A stretch of 64,000 nucleotides of DNA from Nemertoderma westbladi (Eukaryota; Xenacoelomorpha; Nemertodermatida; Nemertodermatidae): assembly GCA_032718475.1 (NCBI GenBank), contig JAUCBJ010005318.1, positions 1 to 64,000 of the forward strand, written 5' to 3'. Under the pieces are notes generated by a model. The model saw only the letters and a list, made by a program, of their open reading frames with translations, was not told the DNA's origin and made no database searches. Shown here piece by piece: positions 1-12,000 of this stretch. Numbering within the stretch: position 1 is the stretch's first letter; the number at the start of each line of letters is the position of its first letter. The position numbers were made by a program, and so were the translations under genes.

Positions 1-688
1 CAGAGCAGAGCTAATACAATGAGTAACAATCGTTCGAAACGTAGCCGCGCGGATGTAGGGCGGGGGTCGCACCGGTATAGGGACCCAGTGTGCGGAGGAT
101 GAGTCTTACAGAAAGTAAATGGATCTCGTGAAGCGCAACCTATAGCCGAGTGAGACCGACTTCCTTTACTCCGCAGTCGCCCAAGTACTTCATATAGCTG
201 CTAACAACCGGACCGGTACGTAGTCCTGTACAAGTACGAGTATATAGTACAAGTACAAGTATATAATTGCAATACGTATTTCACGTATAGCCTACCGGTA
301 GTGCAATATCGGCGGGTAGTATCACATTTGAGTCTCAGGGCTAAGACATTTTTCGGTCGATTCCCCTATGCCCATGGCGAACCACTTGACTTATACTTCT
401 GTAGTTTTTTCAAAGTTTGTTGATTCCTCCATGCAGTTGATTAAGAAATCTAATTATTTCAAAGTTTGTTTATTAACATAATAGTAGTAAACATAAAAAT
501 ATTAGTACAAAGTGCCACAATTCCTAAAAATATGCACTGTATAATAATTGCTTAATGATTTTCGTAATTGACTTAAAAAGGCCTATAATTATAAATTACA
601 TACCGGTAATTAACTACAAAAAAAACTATTAGGCTAATTACCAGAATACTGTACATGAATAAGACAAAGATAAGAATAAGACACTTAC
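1..688. other. AT-rich intergenic DNA, no gene seen
   Basis: No convincing coding frame or structural RNA is visible. The stretch is AT-rich, with scattered ACCGGT and TACCGGTA palindromes and a run of GTACAAGTA-like words near 230-260. Confidence 0.5.
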
Positions 689-840
689 CGGTAGTATAAA
701 ATGCCACAATTCCACGTGAGTTGATGGGCGTCAGCCGTCAGGTCGACGTATAGAACGGGACCCACCTCGTCCTCGTGGATAATTTCATTCCCCTCGAACA
801 GCGACCACACGAGGAGTTGTTTCAGGACCGAGACCTCGTT
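689..840 (-). CDS. Candidate internal exon or exon relic, unknown protein
   Basis: On the minus strand this frame is open for about 50 codons. It ends at a near-consensus splice donor (CCG|GTAAGT, donor GT at 687-688). Codons are GC-rich at third positions, unlike the AT-rich flanks, and the reading is protein-like, with an acidic stretch followed by GPVLYVDLTADAHQLTWNCG. Upstream the same frame meets one TAA (841-843) and is then open again for about 20 codons. It may therefore be a relic with a stop, or an exon starting at an unrecognised acceptor. I do not recognise the family. The coding signal is inferred from composition and the donor only. Confidence 0.3.
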
Positions 841-843
841 TTA

Positions 844-1987
844 TCCACCACTGAAATACTGAGAAACCGCTGTAGAGGACGTCCGCCAAATCTCCGCTAA
901 CCGTAAATAGATCCAATTGATCAAATTGATCCTTGCAAATTAATCAAAGGTAACAAGGGTATTGCAAATAATAGGCAAATTGCAAAGGAGTATTAAACTG
1001 CTGACGCCCCAAATCCTTAATTTCAGTACAGCCAAGAGTAAAGAGACTTCTGTAACTAATTTGTGATGCCCAGATGTGTAATACTCAGAGACATGAGGCT
1101 TTCAGGCATTCAAAAGACAAGAGTTATAGCTGAAGTTATTCGTTATTGTTACATAATAATTCTGCTCCGCTTTTTGTTCCATTTCTGATTTCTGAACAAA
1201 GTTATATTTTTTTTTTAACATAACGAAGTCGGTCAAGCCGACATCTTTAAAGTAAAATATGTATAGGTGAACAAATAATCAGCATGTCAATAAGGTTTAC
1301 ATTAGGCACAAGATAAATGATGGTATAATAATAATATGTGTAGCACATCAGATAAAAGTAACGAATAAGACGAATGCACAAATAAAATATACTAAATAGT
1401 ATTGCAGAAAACATAGGTTAAAAAACATACATCGGCCCTTGATGCTGAACCCCCCCCCCCCTTCACCAGCGTCTATAGCTGAGCTGATATGATGGCATTG
1501 CCGGAATGGAGACTTTAGGACACATTGAAGTACCGTAATATTCGTGTGTGTTTCACATCGAAAGGCGTATTGTGGAGGCTGTAACAGGTATTGATAAAGT
1601 GTATCGTTTCATCGCTTCACTTCACCAGATGTTAATGATCCGTTGTTTAGACGAGATAATAATTCCTACTCGCAGTATGAGAATGTTAGGATAGTTAGGA
1701 TATCTGGCATTGGGAAGGTGTTGGAACATTGTCGGTAGGCCCGTAGGCTGTTGGAACATTGTCGGTAGGCCCGTAGGCCCCACTGAGACGTGCAGTGGTA
1801 ATCGTTGTCCTGATTGCTACTATTAATAATAGGTGATAGTCTAAGGATAAGGAAAGGCTGCGGGATTGTGTTTGCGGATGTGAAGGTACTCACGATAGTC
1901 CCTAGAACATCTTTGTATGCTTGTGTGGATATTGGGTCGCAACTCATAAGGTCCATTACCACTTGGTTACTAGCATATGTGCCCCTA
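844..1987. other. Non-coding flank with a 30-bp tandem duplication
   Basis: No gene is seen. A run of 12 C lies at 1450-1461. Positions 1719-1778 hold two exact head-to-tail copies of a 30-bp unit beginning TGTTGGAACATT. A minus-strand open frame of about 98 codons (1666-1962) crosses this duplication but matches no family I know. Confidence 0.45.
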
Positions 1988-1992
1988 GGTAG
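1988..1992. repeat. Target-site duplication GGTAG, left copy
   Basis: GGTAG immediately precedes the left LTR. The same five bases immediately follow the right LTR at 17682-17686. A 5-bp duplication fits BEL/Pao integrases and shows that both ends are intact. Confidence 0.9.
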
Positions 1993-3250
1993 TGTTCGCG
2001 CTTTCAGACCTTTGGCAGTTTAACCCGCCAAATTATGATGTCTTCTAGATATTAAATCGCTTTTCTGCCTACGACAAGTATTTGATTCACTACACTAGTC
2101 GAAACCAATCCGTGCGCGATCATTCACCCGCTGGTTATCCCCGGGAGATTGGGTTCGACGGTTTAATCTTATTGCTATGTAAGCCTAATGTATTATTCGA
2201 CTGACAGTATTATATAATCTCTGACAATATTATTCACCTTCGGGAAATATTAACAGTTCCTTTAGGACGTGGTGCTCTATCTATATAAACAGAGTCATGA
2301 CTTAAACTACTCACAACGATATGGTTTAGTTATAATTAACATATATGGCGCATTCTTTAGGAAATGCTTCTTTAACAGACTCACTCATACACAATGCTGC
2401 ACAATACTGCACACTAATCTGCCGATCTTCACTGATTTTAGTCACATATAAAAGGAACACAGGCTGACTCATGTAGGGTCTATCAAATAACATTAGATTC
2501 ACTTCAAACCACTTTAACATAAGTTACAATCGTTTATCTGTAACCCTTCTCTCTTACCTTCGGTATATCAAGAATATTGGGTTTCGGGGTTGTTTCTCGT
2601 TATTCCAAATATAATAATTCATCCACAAATATAATGAATAACCGACAGCAAATAGCAGTATAAAACAACAACTGAACACTGATTGTTATGAGTTTGCAAT
2701 GTTTCAGCAGTCAGTATGTATGATTAGTTAGCAAGTCATTAGAAGTGTTAAAGGATATATGTCCTTATAATTAAACCTGCTAGTGTTAAGCTAAAAAGCA
2801 GAAAAGCACAAAACACTATAAAGCCGTTCTTTCGTGGCTTTGAAAAACTCGTGACTACTGGAATATCAAATACACTTATTCCACAAAGCTCCCGTTCAAC
2901 ACAGAGGATGAGCAGTGAGATAGGAAAATTTCAGTTCAGTAGCTCAGGATTGGTTAAAATCCAGGATAACTCAAATTCTATTGGCCGATACGGAAAGCTG
3001 CAACGTGGCAATATCAGCCGTTAGCCGTCGTCATGGTAGCGACACTGTTTTCAAGAGTAGCGAGCCTTTTACGTCATGAAATTGCAGATTATGTCCTCTA
3101 AAGTACAAATACAGTTCAAATATAGAAGAAATGACTTTTATGTCCTCTAAAACACCAGTACAGCAAGGACACGGCCTTTTTATGCCTGGCAAACCAACTA
3201 CAGAGTACTTTAAGGGAAAATAACCGGTTAATGACGCAAAAGCTTTTACA
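1993..3250 (-). repeat. 3' LTR of the BEL/Pao element
   Basis: This 1258-bp LTR starts TGTTCGCG and ends TTTTACA on the plus strand. It matches 16414-17681 throughout. I saw four substitutions and one 10-bp indel close to the plus-strand start (AATTATGAAG-type sequence present only in the right copy). Confidence 0.93.
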
Positions 3251-3258
3251 CCGCTCCC
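3251..3258 (-). promoter_or_regulatory. Polypurine tract (plus-strand primer)
   Basis: In element orientation the bases directly before the 3' LTR read GGGAGCGG, next to TGTAAAAGC. This is the expected site and composition of the primer for second-strand synthesis. Confidence 0.6.
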
Positions 3259-6061
3259 AGAAAATGGGATTTAAGTCTATAAAATATAACAAATCACAGT
3301 TTCTAAAATATAAAGATACTCTAAACAGTTAGTCTTTCTTACGCAGACGGCGTTTACGCAGTTTTTGAGGCTAGCAAGAGTCCTTTTCTCTTTGGGGCGA
3401 GCCACTTTATTAGGAGGGCTATAAATCCTGGGTGAAGGGTGCAATATGATTGCATCAGAAGGTGTAGGATTATGGTCGGGGTATCCGCCGTTTCGATATG
3501 CTTCTCCTCGAGCTGATTTTCCTCCGCTCGTAGCTGGATACGTTCATCCAAAAACTCTCGCAGAGAATAGGATCGTCCAAGTTCGATAACTTCTTAGGGA
3601 TTCTGGATTTCCCAATCGAATTGAGATAAGGCCCATTCGTTTATCGATTGGACTTACTGTTATAACTTACGTTTATCTGAACAAACGCAGGTTTCTTTTT
3701 TGATCTTTGTAGAATAGCGTTTAACTCGTTTCGTACAACGCTCTCCTTCACCTTGATGAGGGGTTGTATCGCGTTAAACAGGGACGACCATACGGTTGGA
3801 TAGTGATATTAGGTGTCTGCGTCATAATCCGGCTAGGTAAGATGGGCGGCTAGCTAGAAATCACTGTCGGAGTGTTACCGATTAATTGTTAGGGTAGCAC
3901 TAGATCTTTGAACAGTGAATACAGTCCGCGAGGATCCGCGACACCACCAGGATCGCAGGTCTGAGGTCCAACTAAGGAATGAGGAGGTTTGACCGAGTAT
4001 TCCGGGACTCTGATCGTAGGTTTACTCCAGGATCGTTCGAGCCGAGTGAGCATAGGTGATACGTCAACAAGTTTCGGTTTACGTGGATGTTTATATCTTT
4101 CCGTTTATTAGTTGGGTCTAGAGCGTTTATCGTAATAATACCAAAGACGCAAGTCTGGTAGGGTAAACGCGGGTGATATTTGTTTGTTGTTACAATGCTT
4201 CTATCAAGAATTCCAAATATACGTTGGAGTTACCGCGTCCATTTGTTTCTTTAGTGTCTTTTCTTTCGAGTCGATTTCGAATAGAATTTTCGCATTCGAA
4301 TTTCAGTTTATGGTTCCGACTCCGCTGGGCAGGATATATAGTCGACATAGTCCGTATTGTGTAAATCGATAGGATGTCCATTACCAAGACCATCTTCTAT
4401 CAACTCCGTCATATCTGCTATATATGAGTTTATCCATATTATACTGAGTTTATATTTAGGCGAGCGGGCGTCGCTGCCTACTCCAATCAACCCCCGGACA
4501 GTACGAGATCCTCAGCGCCGATGTGTCGTCGCCGCTGTACTTTCGCCAACGACGTAGCCGCACAACGACAACGACAACCGGCACAAGTCACTCAACTGTC
4601 CGTCCCAAAGGCTTAGATGTACTTCAGGTTTTCCTTGGAGAGTTAGGTTACTTTACAATTGCGACTGGCTACTGTAAACACACCTTAGTAGTAACATTCG
4701 CCTATAAGCTCACAAGTACCACACACACATCTTGTCACAAATTACACACACTCGGGTCACTTGTCCGTTAGTCAATGCCTTCCAGAATGTCACTGTATTA
4801 TTATGTATTCTTGGATACTAGTAGTGCGCTATTTATTCCCTATGCTATTCAATGGGACAAGCTTTCTATTGTTCGTTTAACTCAATTCTAATTCTAGCGT
4901 GGTTGTTGCTATGGTGACATTATGCAAAGCTAGCGGTAGAATTAGAGTAATTCCAATGCATACAGATCTGGGATGTTATTTAATAGTATTCTTTAATAGT
5001 CAATGTTCGGTTTTATACATGACTTTATGAATTTTATCGGCTATTGACTATGTTTGGGAGACTTTCGCACACTCATATGCATGATAAGATAAATCTCCGC
5101 TCCCTTGATCTATTAATTAATGGAATTTTGGGAACTTTATAAATTGCGTAAAAATGGCAATTTATTAAATTCATTAAAAGGCATGAATTTAAGTTTATTC
5201 CCTGAAATTTTATTATTTGATAATTAAATGGACATATTTTGATTCTAGAACATGTCTAGGGACACAAGATCCTTAATTCTATGACAATTGTCTTTTTTAA
5301 GAATATCGGTAAATGCTACGATATCTTAATTGACTAGAATTGTGGAAGGATCTGAATTTTACAGATTTTGATTTATTAGATTTGCAAATATTAAATAATT
5401 AATATTTGAGATGGGCACCGATTTATTCCAGAACTTGTCTGGGGACGTTAACCACTGATTCTATAATTTGTCTTTCAAGTATATCGGTGGGTGCCGCGAT
5501 ATCTTAATCGACTAGAATTGCAGATGGTCAAATGGTTTAACAGATTTATTTTGCGTTATACGCTACTGTTAAAGGGACATCACGCTACTATATGTATTAT
5601 TTAATATACGGTATGAGAGCAATATCGCACGAAGCAATGTCAGTGTGAAGAGGCAAGTCGTTTCCAAAGTCTACCCAGAGCTTGGTTTAGCCGAGACGCG
5701 AGGATCTGAACTTTGCATTCCTAATACTCTGCCTACCAATAATACTTAAATATAGTAGTGGCTTTATTGTACTTTAATAAGTACAGACATTTCATCTTAC
5801 TGTAGTTACGTATTTATAATATAATACGGACAGTAAGGAAAGAGAAAAATAATTATTTCTTCGCCGTCTCACTAAATATAATATAAGGAATTACGTACGT
5901 AATAAACACGAGTATATTGCACTATTCTACAAAATAATCGCTAAATAATATTCTACTAAATTAAATAAAACGATAATAAAATTACATAGTAATACATACA
6001 TAAATATAAAAATAATAAAAGAATATAAAATAATAGAGTCATACGCCCACTCCGAACGATA
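3259..6061 (-). other. Long 3' untranslated region of the BEL/Pao element
   Basis: There are 2.8 kb between the pol stop and the 3' LTR. Only short frames are present and none resembles an envelope or other known product. A diverged tandem duplication lies at 5237-5560. Confidence 0.6.
5237..5560. repeat. Diverged tandem duplication, about 180-bp period
   Basis: Two similar blocks (about 5240-5360 and 5420-5540) share TCTAGAACatGTCT/TCcAGAACttGTCT, then ATATCGGT, then CGATATCTTAATtGACTAGAATTG, in the same order and spacing. They lie in the trailer of the BEL/Pao element. Confidence 0.6.
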
Positions 6062-9000
6062 TTAAGTTGGGAAGTCCCTAGATGTCGGTTGGATTAGGGA
6101 AGTGGTCGTGGGAAGAGTTTCTTGCCTTCCATAGTTTCCGGAGAGCTCTCTGTCTCTTTCCAGTAAACATAAACGTCCCACTGGGCGATTGAGCTGTTGA
6201 GTCTCAAAGACTATCCCTGGTTTCTTAAAGTTCCGCCGCATGACGACGAGCTCTACTGATTGCACCAAACCATCGCTCGAGATATAAGTCTCGATGATAC
6301 GTCCTGTTTGCCATCGCTTACGTGGGAGATCGGGGTCCACAATAAGCACCATGTCTCCAGCGCTGACGTTTTCTTGCTGCGCAAACCACTTAGTTCGAAG
6401 TTGTAGAGTGGGCAGGTAATGTTTCTCGAAATGGTCAGCAAAACGACGGGATAGCAACTGCATAAGTTGCCAGGTTCGACGACAGTACTCGTCTCCGTCT
6501 GTGATCTCCGATCGTGGGAGCATGGCTACGGGTTTCTTCAGTAGAAAGTGCGCGGGTGTTAGCGCTTCCAGGGAATCAGGATTTGAAGAGACTGGCATAA
6601 GCGGTCTTTCGTTGAGATAGGCGGCGATTTCCTCCATTAACGTCCGCAATAGTTCGTCGGTGAGATAAGCGCGACAAGGCACAATAAAGTGGAACGCAGT
6701 CTTCACGCTCCTAATCAATCTCTCCCAACTTCCTCCCCACCAAGGGGCGTCGGCGGCGTTGAAGGTCCAGCTAGACGCTGTTATCCTTAGCTGATCGTCC
6801 ACCTGTCTTTTGTTCCAGTCCTTTACGTAAGCTTGAATTTCGTTGTTGGCGCCAATGAAGTTCGTTCCCTTATCCGATCTCATTGTGTTACTGGTTCCGA
6901 AGCGAGCGATCTGTCGTCGTAAACTCAACACGAAGCTGTTGGTGGAGAGATCGTTTACCATATCGAGATGGATAGCTCTACAAGTCATACAAACGAAGAT
7001 GACACACCATCTCTTGACTATAGTCCGGGCACGATATACTTCAATAGGGCCAAATAAATCCACACTGGTATTAGTAAAGGGTGGTTCATAGAAGCTTACT
7101 CTTTCCCTAGGTAATTCTGCCTCTCGCTGTGTTAAAGGCCTACTGAATGCTTTCCTACAGGGTATGCAGTTCCTAAGAACTTGGTTCAGAGCCTTACGGG
7201 GTTTATAAAAATAGTAGCGAGTTCGAATTTCGCTCAGAACTCGTTCTCTACCTGCATGGTACAGTTTGCTATGAACATCTACAATCATCTTGATTTGTAT
7301 ATCAAGATTTCTAATGAGTATGGGAAACTTAGTGTCAAAGGATAATGGGGCGTTGGTCAGCCGACCTCCAACACGTATTAACCCATCTATCATGGTACTA
7401 GAGAAGCGATCCCTTAAGCGCATCTGTGGATTTCTTAACAACAGGAAATACTTATCGGAATCCTCATAGCATTGTAGGAATCTCAGCATCTGTTTGTTGG
7501 TTTCATCATGCTCCTGGTAACTGATCTTTTCCTTTAGAAACCTGTCGGATATCTTGTATTTAGGAAGATCTTTAACAACATGGACTCGTGCAGATGTTGA
7601 TGGAGCATCATCACTATTGGTCTTTGTTCCGGAGTAACGATGATGAAAACATCGTTTCAAATAGGTAACAGCTTTACAGAGCCGATTCCAGGAACTGTAG
7701 TGACGTATCGCTCTCTGCAAGAGAGGTGAGAGTCCTTGCGAGATATCTGGTATTCCAGATTTCCAATCCTTGTCACGGATTTCCAAGACTTCTTTAGCCG
7801 TGGCAGTGGGTTTCTGATCCAAAGCATCATCTCCGGAAGTAAATAATACAGATAGATCAACCGCAGGTTTAAACAACTTCGATTTACTCGCTCGAGTTTT
7901 GGGTTTAACTTTCTCCGCTCCCTTGGCCTGTCTGATCTCTGCTGTTGTGAGATGGGGAGGCCATTCTTCTTCTTCCCTGTAGAGAAAGTCAGGTCCTCCT
8001 AACCATTCGGGAGTATTTACCAATTCCTTTGGAGTCGCTCCTCGGGACGCGATGTCTGCTGGGTTAATCGTTCCGGGGCAATGTCTCCATTGGTCCATCG
8101 TCGTGCGACTAAGTATGATGGCTACCCTGTTGGTAACGAAGACGCTGAACTGACAGACTTCATTGGTTATATACTCTAACACGAGTAAAGCATCGGTCCA
8201 ATAGACAGTTTTCTCTAATGTATAGTCAATCTGTTCGGTGACATTCCGGCCGATGGATGTAGCGTATAGAGCCGCCTTTAACTCCGCTCGAGGAACTTTC
8301 AACTTGTTGTTGATTAATGCCTTAGAAGTAACCAAGGCGACTTTGATTCCATCCGGAGTTTCCACTCTTAGGTAGGCTACTATACCGATTCCCATATCGC
8401 TGGCATCTCCAAACACATGGAGTTGATAGGAATACGTAGGGAGAACATGACCAAAATATGAATGGGAAATTATAAAATCCTCGATAGCCGGTAGAGAATC
8501 TTCCCATTTCATCCACTGCTTCAGTAATTCCCCTTTAAGTGGATCGTCCCATGAGTGGTTTTCAAGCCACATTTGTTGTACTAAACTTCGAGCAATCAAT
8601 ATAACTGGGCTAATAAATCCCAATGGATCGAAATAAGTGCTCAGTATACTTAAGCAAATCCGTTTGGTTCGAACAGGATTGTCCCGCTGTTTTAGTTGGA
8701 AAAACAGGATATCTCTCTCTGTGTCCCATTTCAAGCCGAGTGTTTTGGTTTCTGGCAGATCATCTTTGATCAAATCTAGATCTTTCGCTCCGCGATCTTC
8801 CGCAGGAATCGACTCCAGAAACTCACGGGAGTTGCTGGTGAATTTTGTTAATCGAAATCCACCTCTTTTTAAGCACTCTACCGTTCCCTTAGCGACCTCA
8901 ATGGCTTCCTCAACTGATGGAAGGGACTTCAGATTGTCATCCATGTATATGTCTCTCTTGATGTTGTCGATCACTTCCTTAGAGAAGGCCTCTCTATTGT

Positions 9001-12000
9001 CCTCTGCAGTAGTACGCACTACCGAACAGGCGTTGGAAGGGCTTGAGATTATCCCAAAGGCCTGGATGGTCATCCAGTACTCCACCGGTTTCTGGTTGAG
9101 GTCTCCTTCGGGCCACCATAGAAATCGTAGGCTATCTCGATCCCTATCCAACACTTTGACTTGCAAGAACATGCCTTCTATATCGGAGGCGAAAGCAATC
9201 GAATATTGTCTCAATCTTAAAAGAATTCCCAACAAAGATTGAAGTAAGTTGGGTCCGGGTAACAATTCAGAGTTAAGGGATTGACCCATGTAAAGAGCGG
9301 AGCCATCAAACACTACTCTCACTTCGTGTGGTTTACCGGGTTTAGGAACGTAATGGTGAGTTAAATAATACGTTCTTTCAGTCACAGGTGTTTCTTCCGG
9401 TACTCTCTCCGCGTATCCCTTATTAATAAATTTTTCCAGCTGTGTTTGATACATGGCTTTCGCTGAAGAATTAGCCGTAAGGCGTCGATGGAGTTGCGCG
9501 ATTCTTTTTTCCGCCAAAGGTCTGTTATTGATGAACTTCGGTTCTTTCTTGCGGAAAGGTAAACCGACTTCATACCTACCTTGATCTTTGAGGAAACATG
9601 TAGTTGTCTCTTGGATCTGCTTGGCCCTTTCCTCTTCCACAGACAAGGCTTTGTCGTAGGAATTGGGCTCTACCGCCTCTTGCGTAAAGAATCGTATGGC
9701 ATGTTCATCCCGAATTTTGGCATTATGACGCTCAATGACGTCATTTAACTCGTCGTTATAAGCTTCTCGTTCAGATGGATAGAGAAGTTGACATAAGTTC
9801 ACTTGGTTTTGCCAAGCCTCGTTTTCCTTAAGGAGATCGATGGTATTCTCCTCATCAAAAAGCTGGTGAACGTCGTCGTTATCTGAGGAGTATGGAATTC
9901 CCTCAGTTGAATAGTCTCCTTCACTAGTATCATCTTCCCATTCACTCACCTGGCAGACTCTCTCTTGCGGTAGTCTTTCTCTGAGTGTTCTACGGGAAGG
10001 GCCAGTAAAGTACCAACCTACTCTAGTTCTTACCGCATAGGTCTGTAGGGGCTGCGGTTGAGCAGGCCGTTTCTCTAACGTCTCCAGCGCCTCATGCGCG
10101 TTTTGGCCGATGAGTATTTGCACTCCAGGATAATCAGTCTGGAATCGAGGTATGTTAAGATGTTGGATGCTCTCATCCTCGTCCCAATCATAAAGGTCTG
10201 CTTGAGTAGTAGCGAAGTTCTTTATAGCCACCATTTTCACTGACCTTATGCTGTTTTCTCCTAATTCGTCCTGGGGGGTGGACAACGCTCCTACATAATA
10301 ATCAGCTGTTATTGTAGATTTCCAAACTTGCATAATTCCTGACATGTTGAACTTAGTTTGGAACTTGGGTTGTCTAGCAAATATATCTTCGGCTAACTCT
10401 TTATCGATGAATGTTCCTGTGCTGCCGGAGTCAAGGAGGGCGTTTACTACATAACTCCTCTCAGGTCCGTGAACCCTTACTTGCACCACAGGAAACTCTC
10501 GGATCCCTACATTGGAAGATGGCTCTTTCCAAGATGGTTGTCGTTCAGAAGTAGTTAGAGTGAAGTCGTTGTCTGTATCTTTTTCATATGTGAGTGCTCG
10601 ATACACTGCGGTATTTATCATGTAACAGGATTCGTTTTCGTCGGAGAACTCATCTGTATAGAATCCTTCCATCTCAGATTGATCAGTGTCGTTCACATCA
10701 CTGAATTGGACATGTAGCTCGGAATCACTTACCTGATTCGGACTATTTCGATCAAATTCAGCGTGCAACAAGATATGATGTTTCGCACCACACTTTGCAC
10801 ACCTTATGTCAGAGAAACAGGTTCGTCGTTGGTGTCCTTGTCTGAGGCAGTTATAACACAACCGCTTGTCCCACATGACTTCACGCCTCTCAGTTAATGA
10901 TTTCTTTAGAAATTCATCACACCTATTCAAATAGTGGGTCCCGTCGCATAGCGCACATCTCGGTTTGATGTTACTTACCTTATTCTGAGTCACATTGTGT
11001 ACACTTGCCTTTTCTTCGGGCTTTCTCACCTGAATTCTCTTGGGAGACGTAGGAGGAGTTTTTCTTACCTGTTCTCTCCTGTCATTTGTTCGAGCCTTGA
11101 ATTTACTCACCTGATCTTTAGGTATTTTATTCACGTAATAAGATCTATCGGTGTCTTTCCCGCTATCTTCTCCTTGAGAAATCTGGCTTTTGCCTTTGTC
11201 TGTATAACACACTGGGGTTATCTTTCTCCTAGAGACGGGTTTTTCACTTACCTTGTTTTCCGGTGTCTTCTCTCTGGATTGCTTGAGGAGTTGCAATTTC
11301 ACTTCTCCATCCAGGAATGACATGAGATCTGCCATGGTAGGGTCTCGTCGTTGTTGTTCCATCATATATAGTACTTTCTTATCCCAGCGTGTGCCTACCC
11401 CACCTTTCGGTAAAGTAGAAGCCACAGCTCCAATGACCATAGAACTTTGGTATTCATGAGACTTACCTAACCAATCTAATTGTCTACAGATCTCTTGAAT
11501 CTCATCGGAAAACTCTATTATCCCACTGCTAATGAATTTTCTGGGAGCTACTAATTTTGCATATAAATACTTAGCGATGTTATTCCTATTACCATACCTG
11601 ATGTTTAGTGTATCCCAAACTTGTCTTAATCCGTCTGGATGTCCAATAAACTTTAACGCCATTAACTTGGGAGATCCTTCCAAGCACTCTATGAGGAACC
11701 TAAGTTTCTCTCCATTAGACAGTACAGAGTTCTGTATATTATCTTTGTAATATTCATTAAAAGGTAACCATTTCATCTCATCTCCATTGAACTTGACGAT
11801 CTCTCCAACCTTTACCGCTTGCCGGGCTTCGGTTCTAGCCATTTGACGCGTAAAACTTTCTTGGGCCATCGTGTTATTTAATATCGAGTTATCGGTATAT
11901 AAATTTCTCGGATTATGATCAGGTCTATAGGGAATGTCATTATCAACAGGTCTATAATTACCCTTAATAGGGTTCACTATAGGAGTTTCTACTTCGCTAG

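Noticed and set aside
3354-4771. Possible envelope or accessory gene in the BEL/Pao trailer
   Set aside because: Only frames under 85 codons on either strand, without signal peptide or membrane pattern.
8637-9242. Plus-strand 201-codon frame inside pol
   Set aside because: It lies antisense to the reverse transcriptase region, with no family features.
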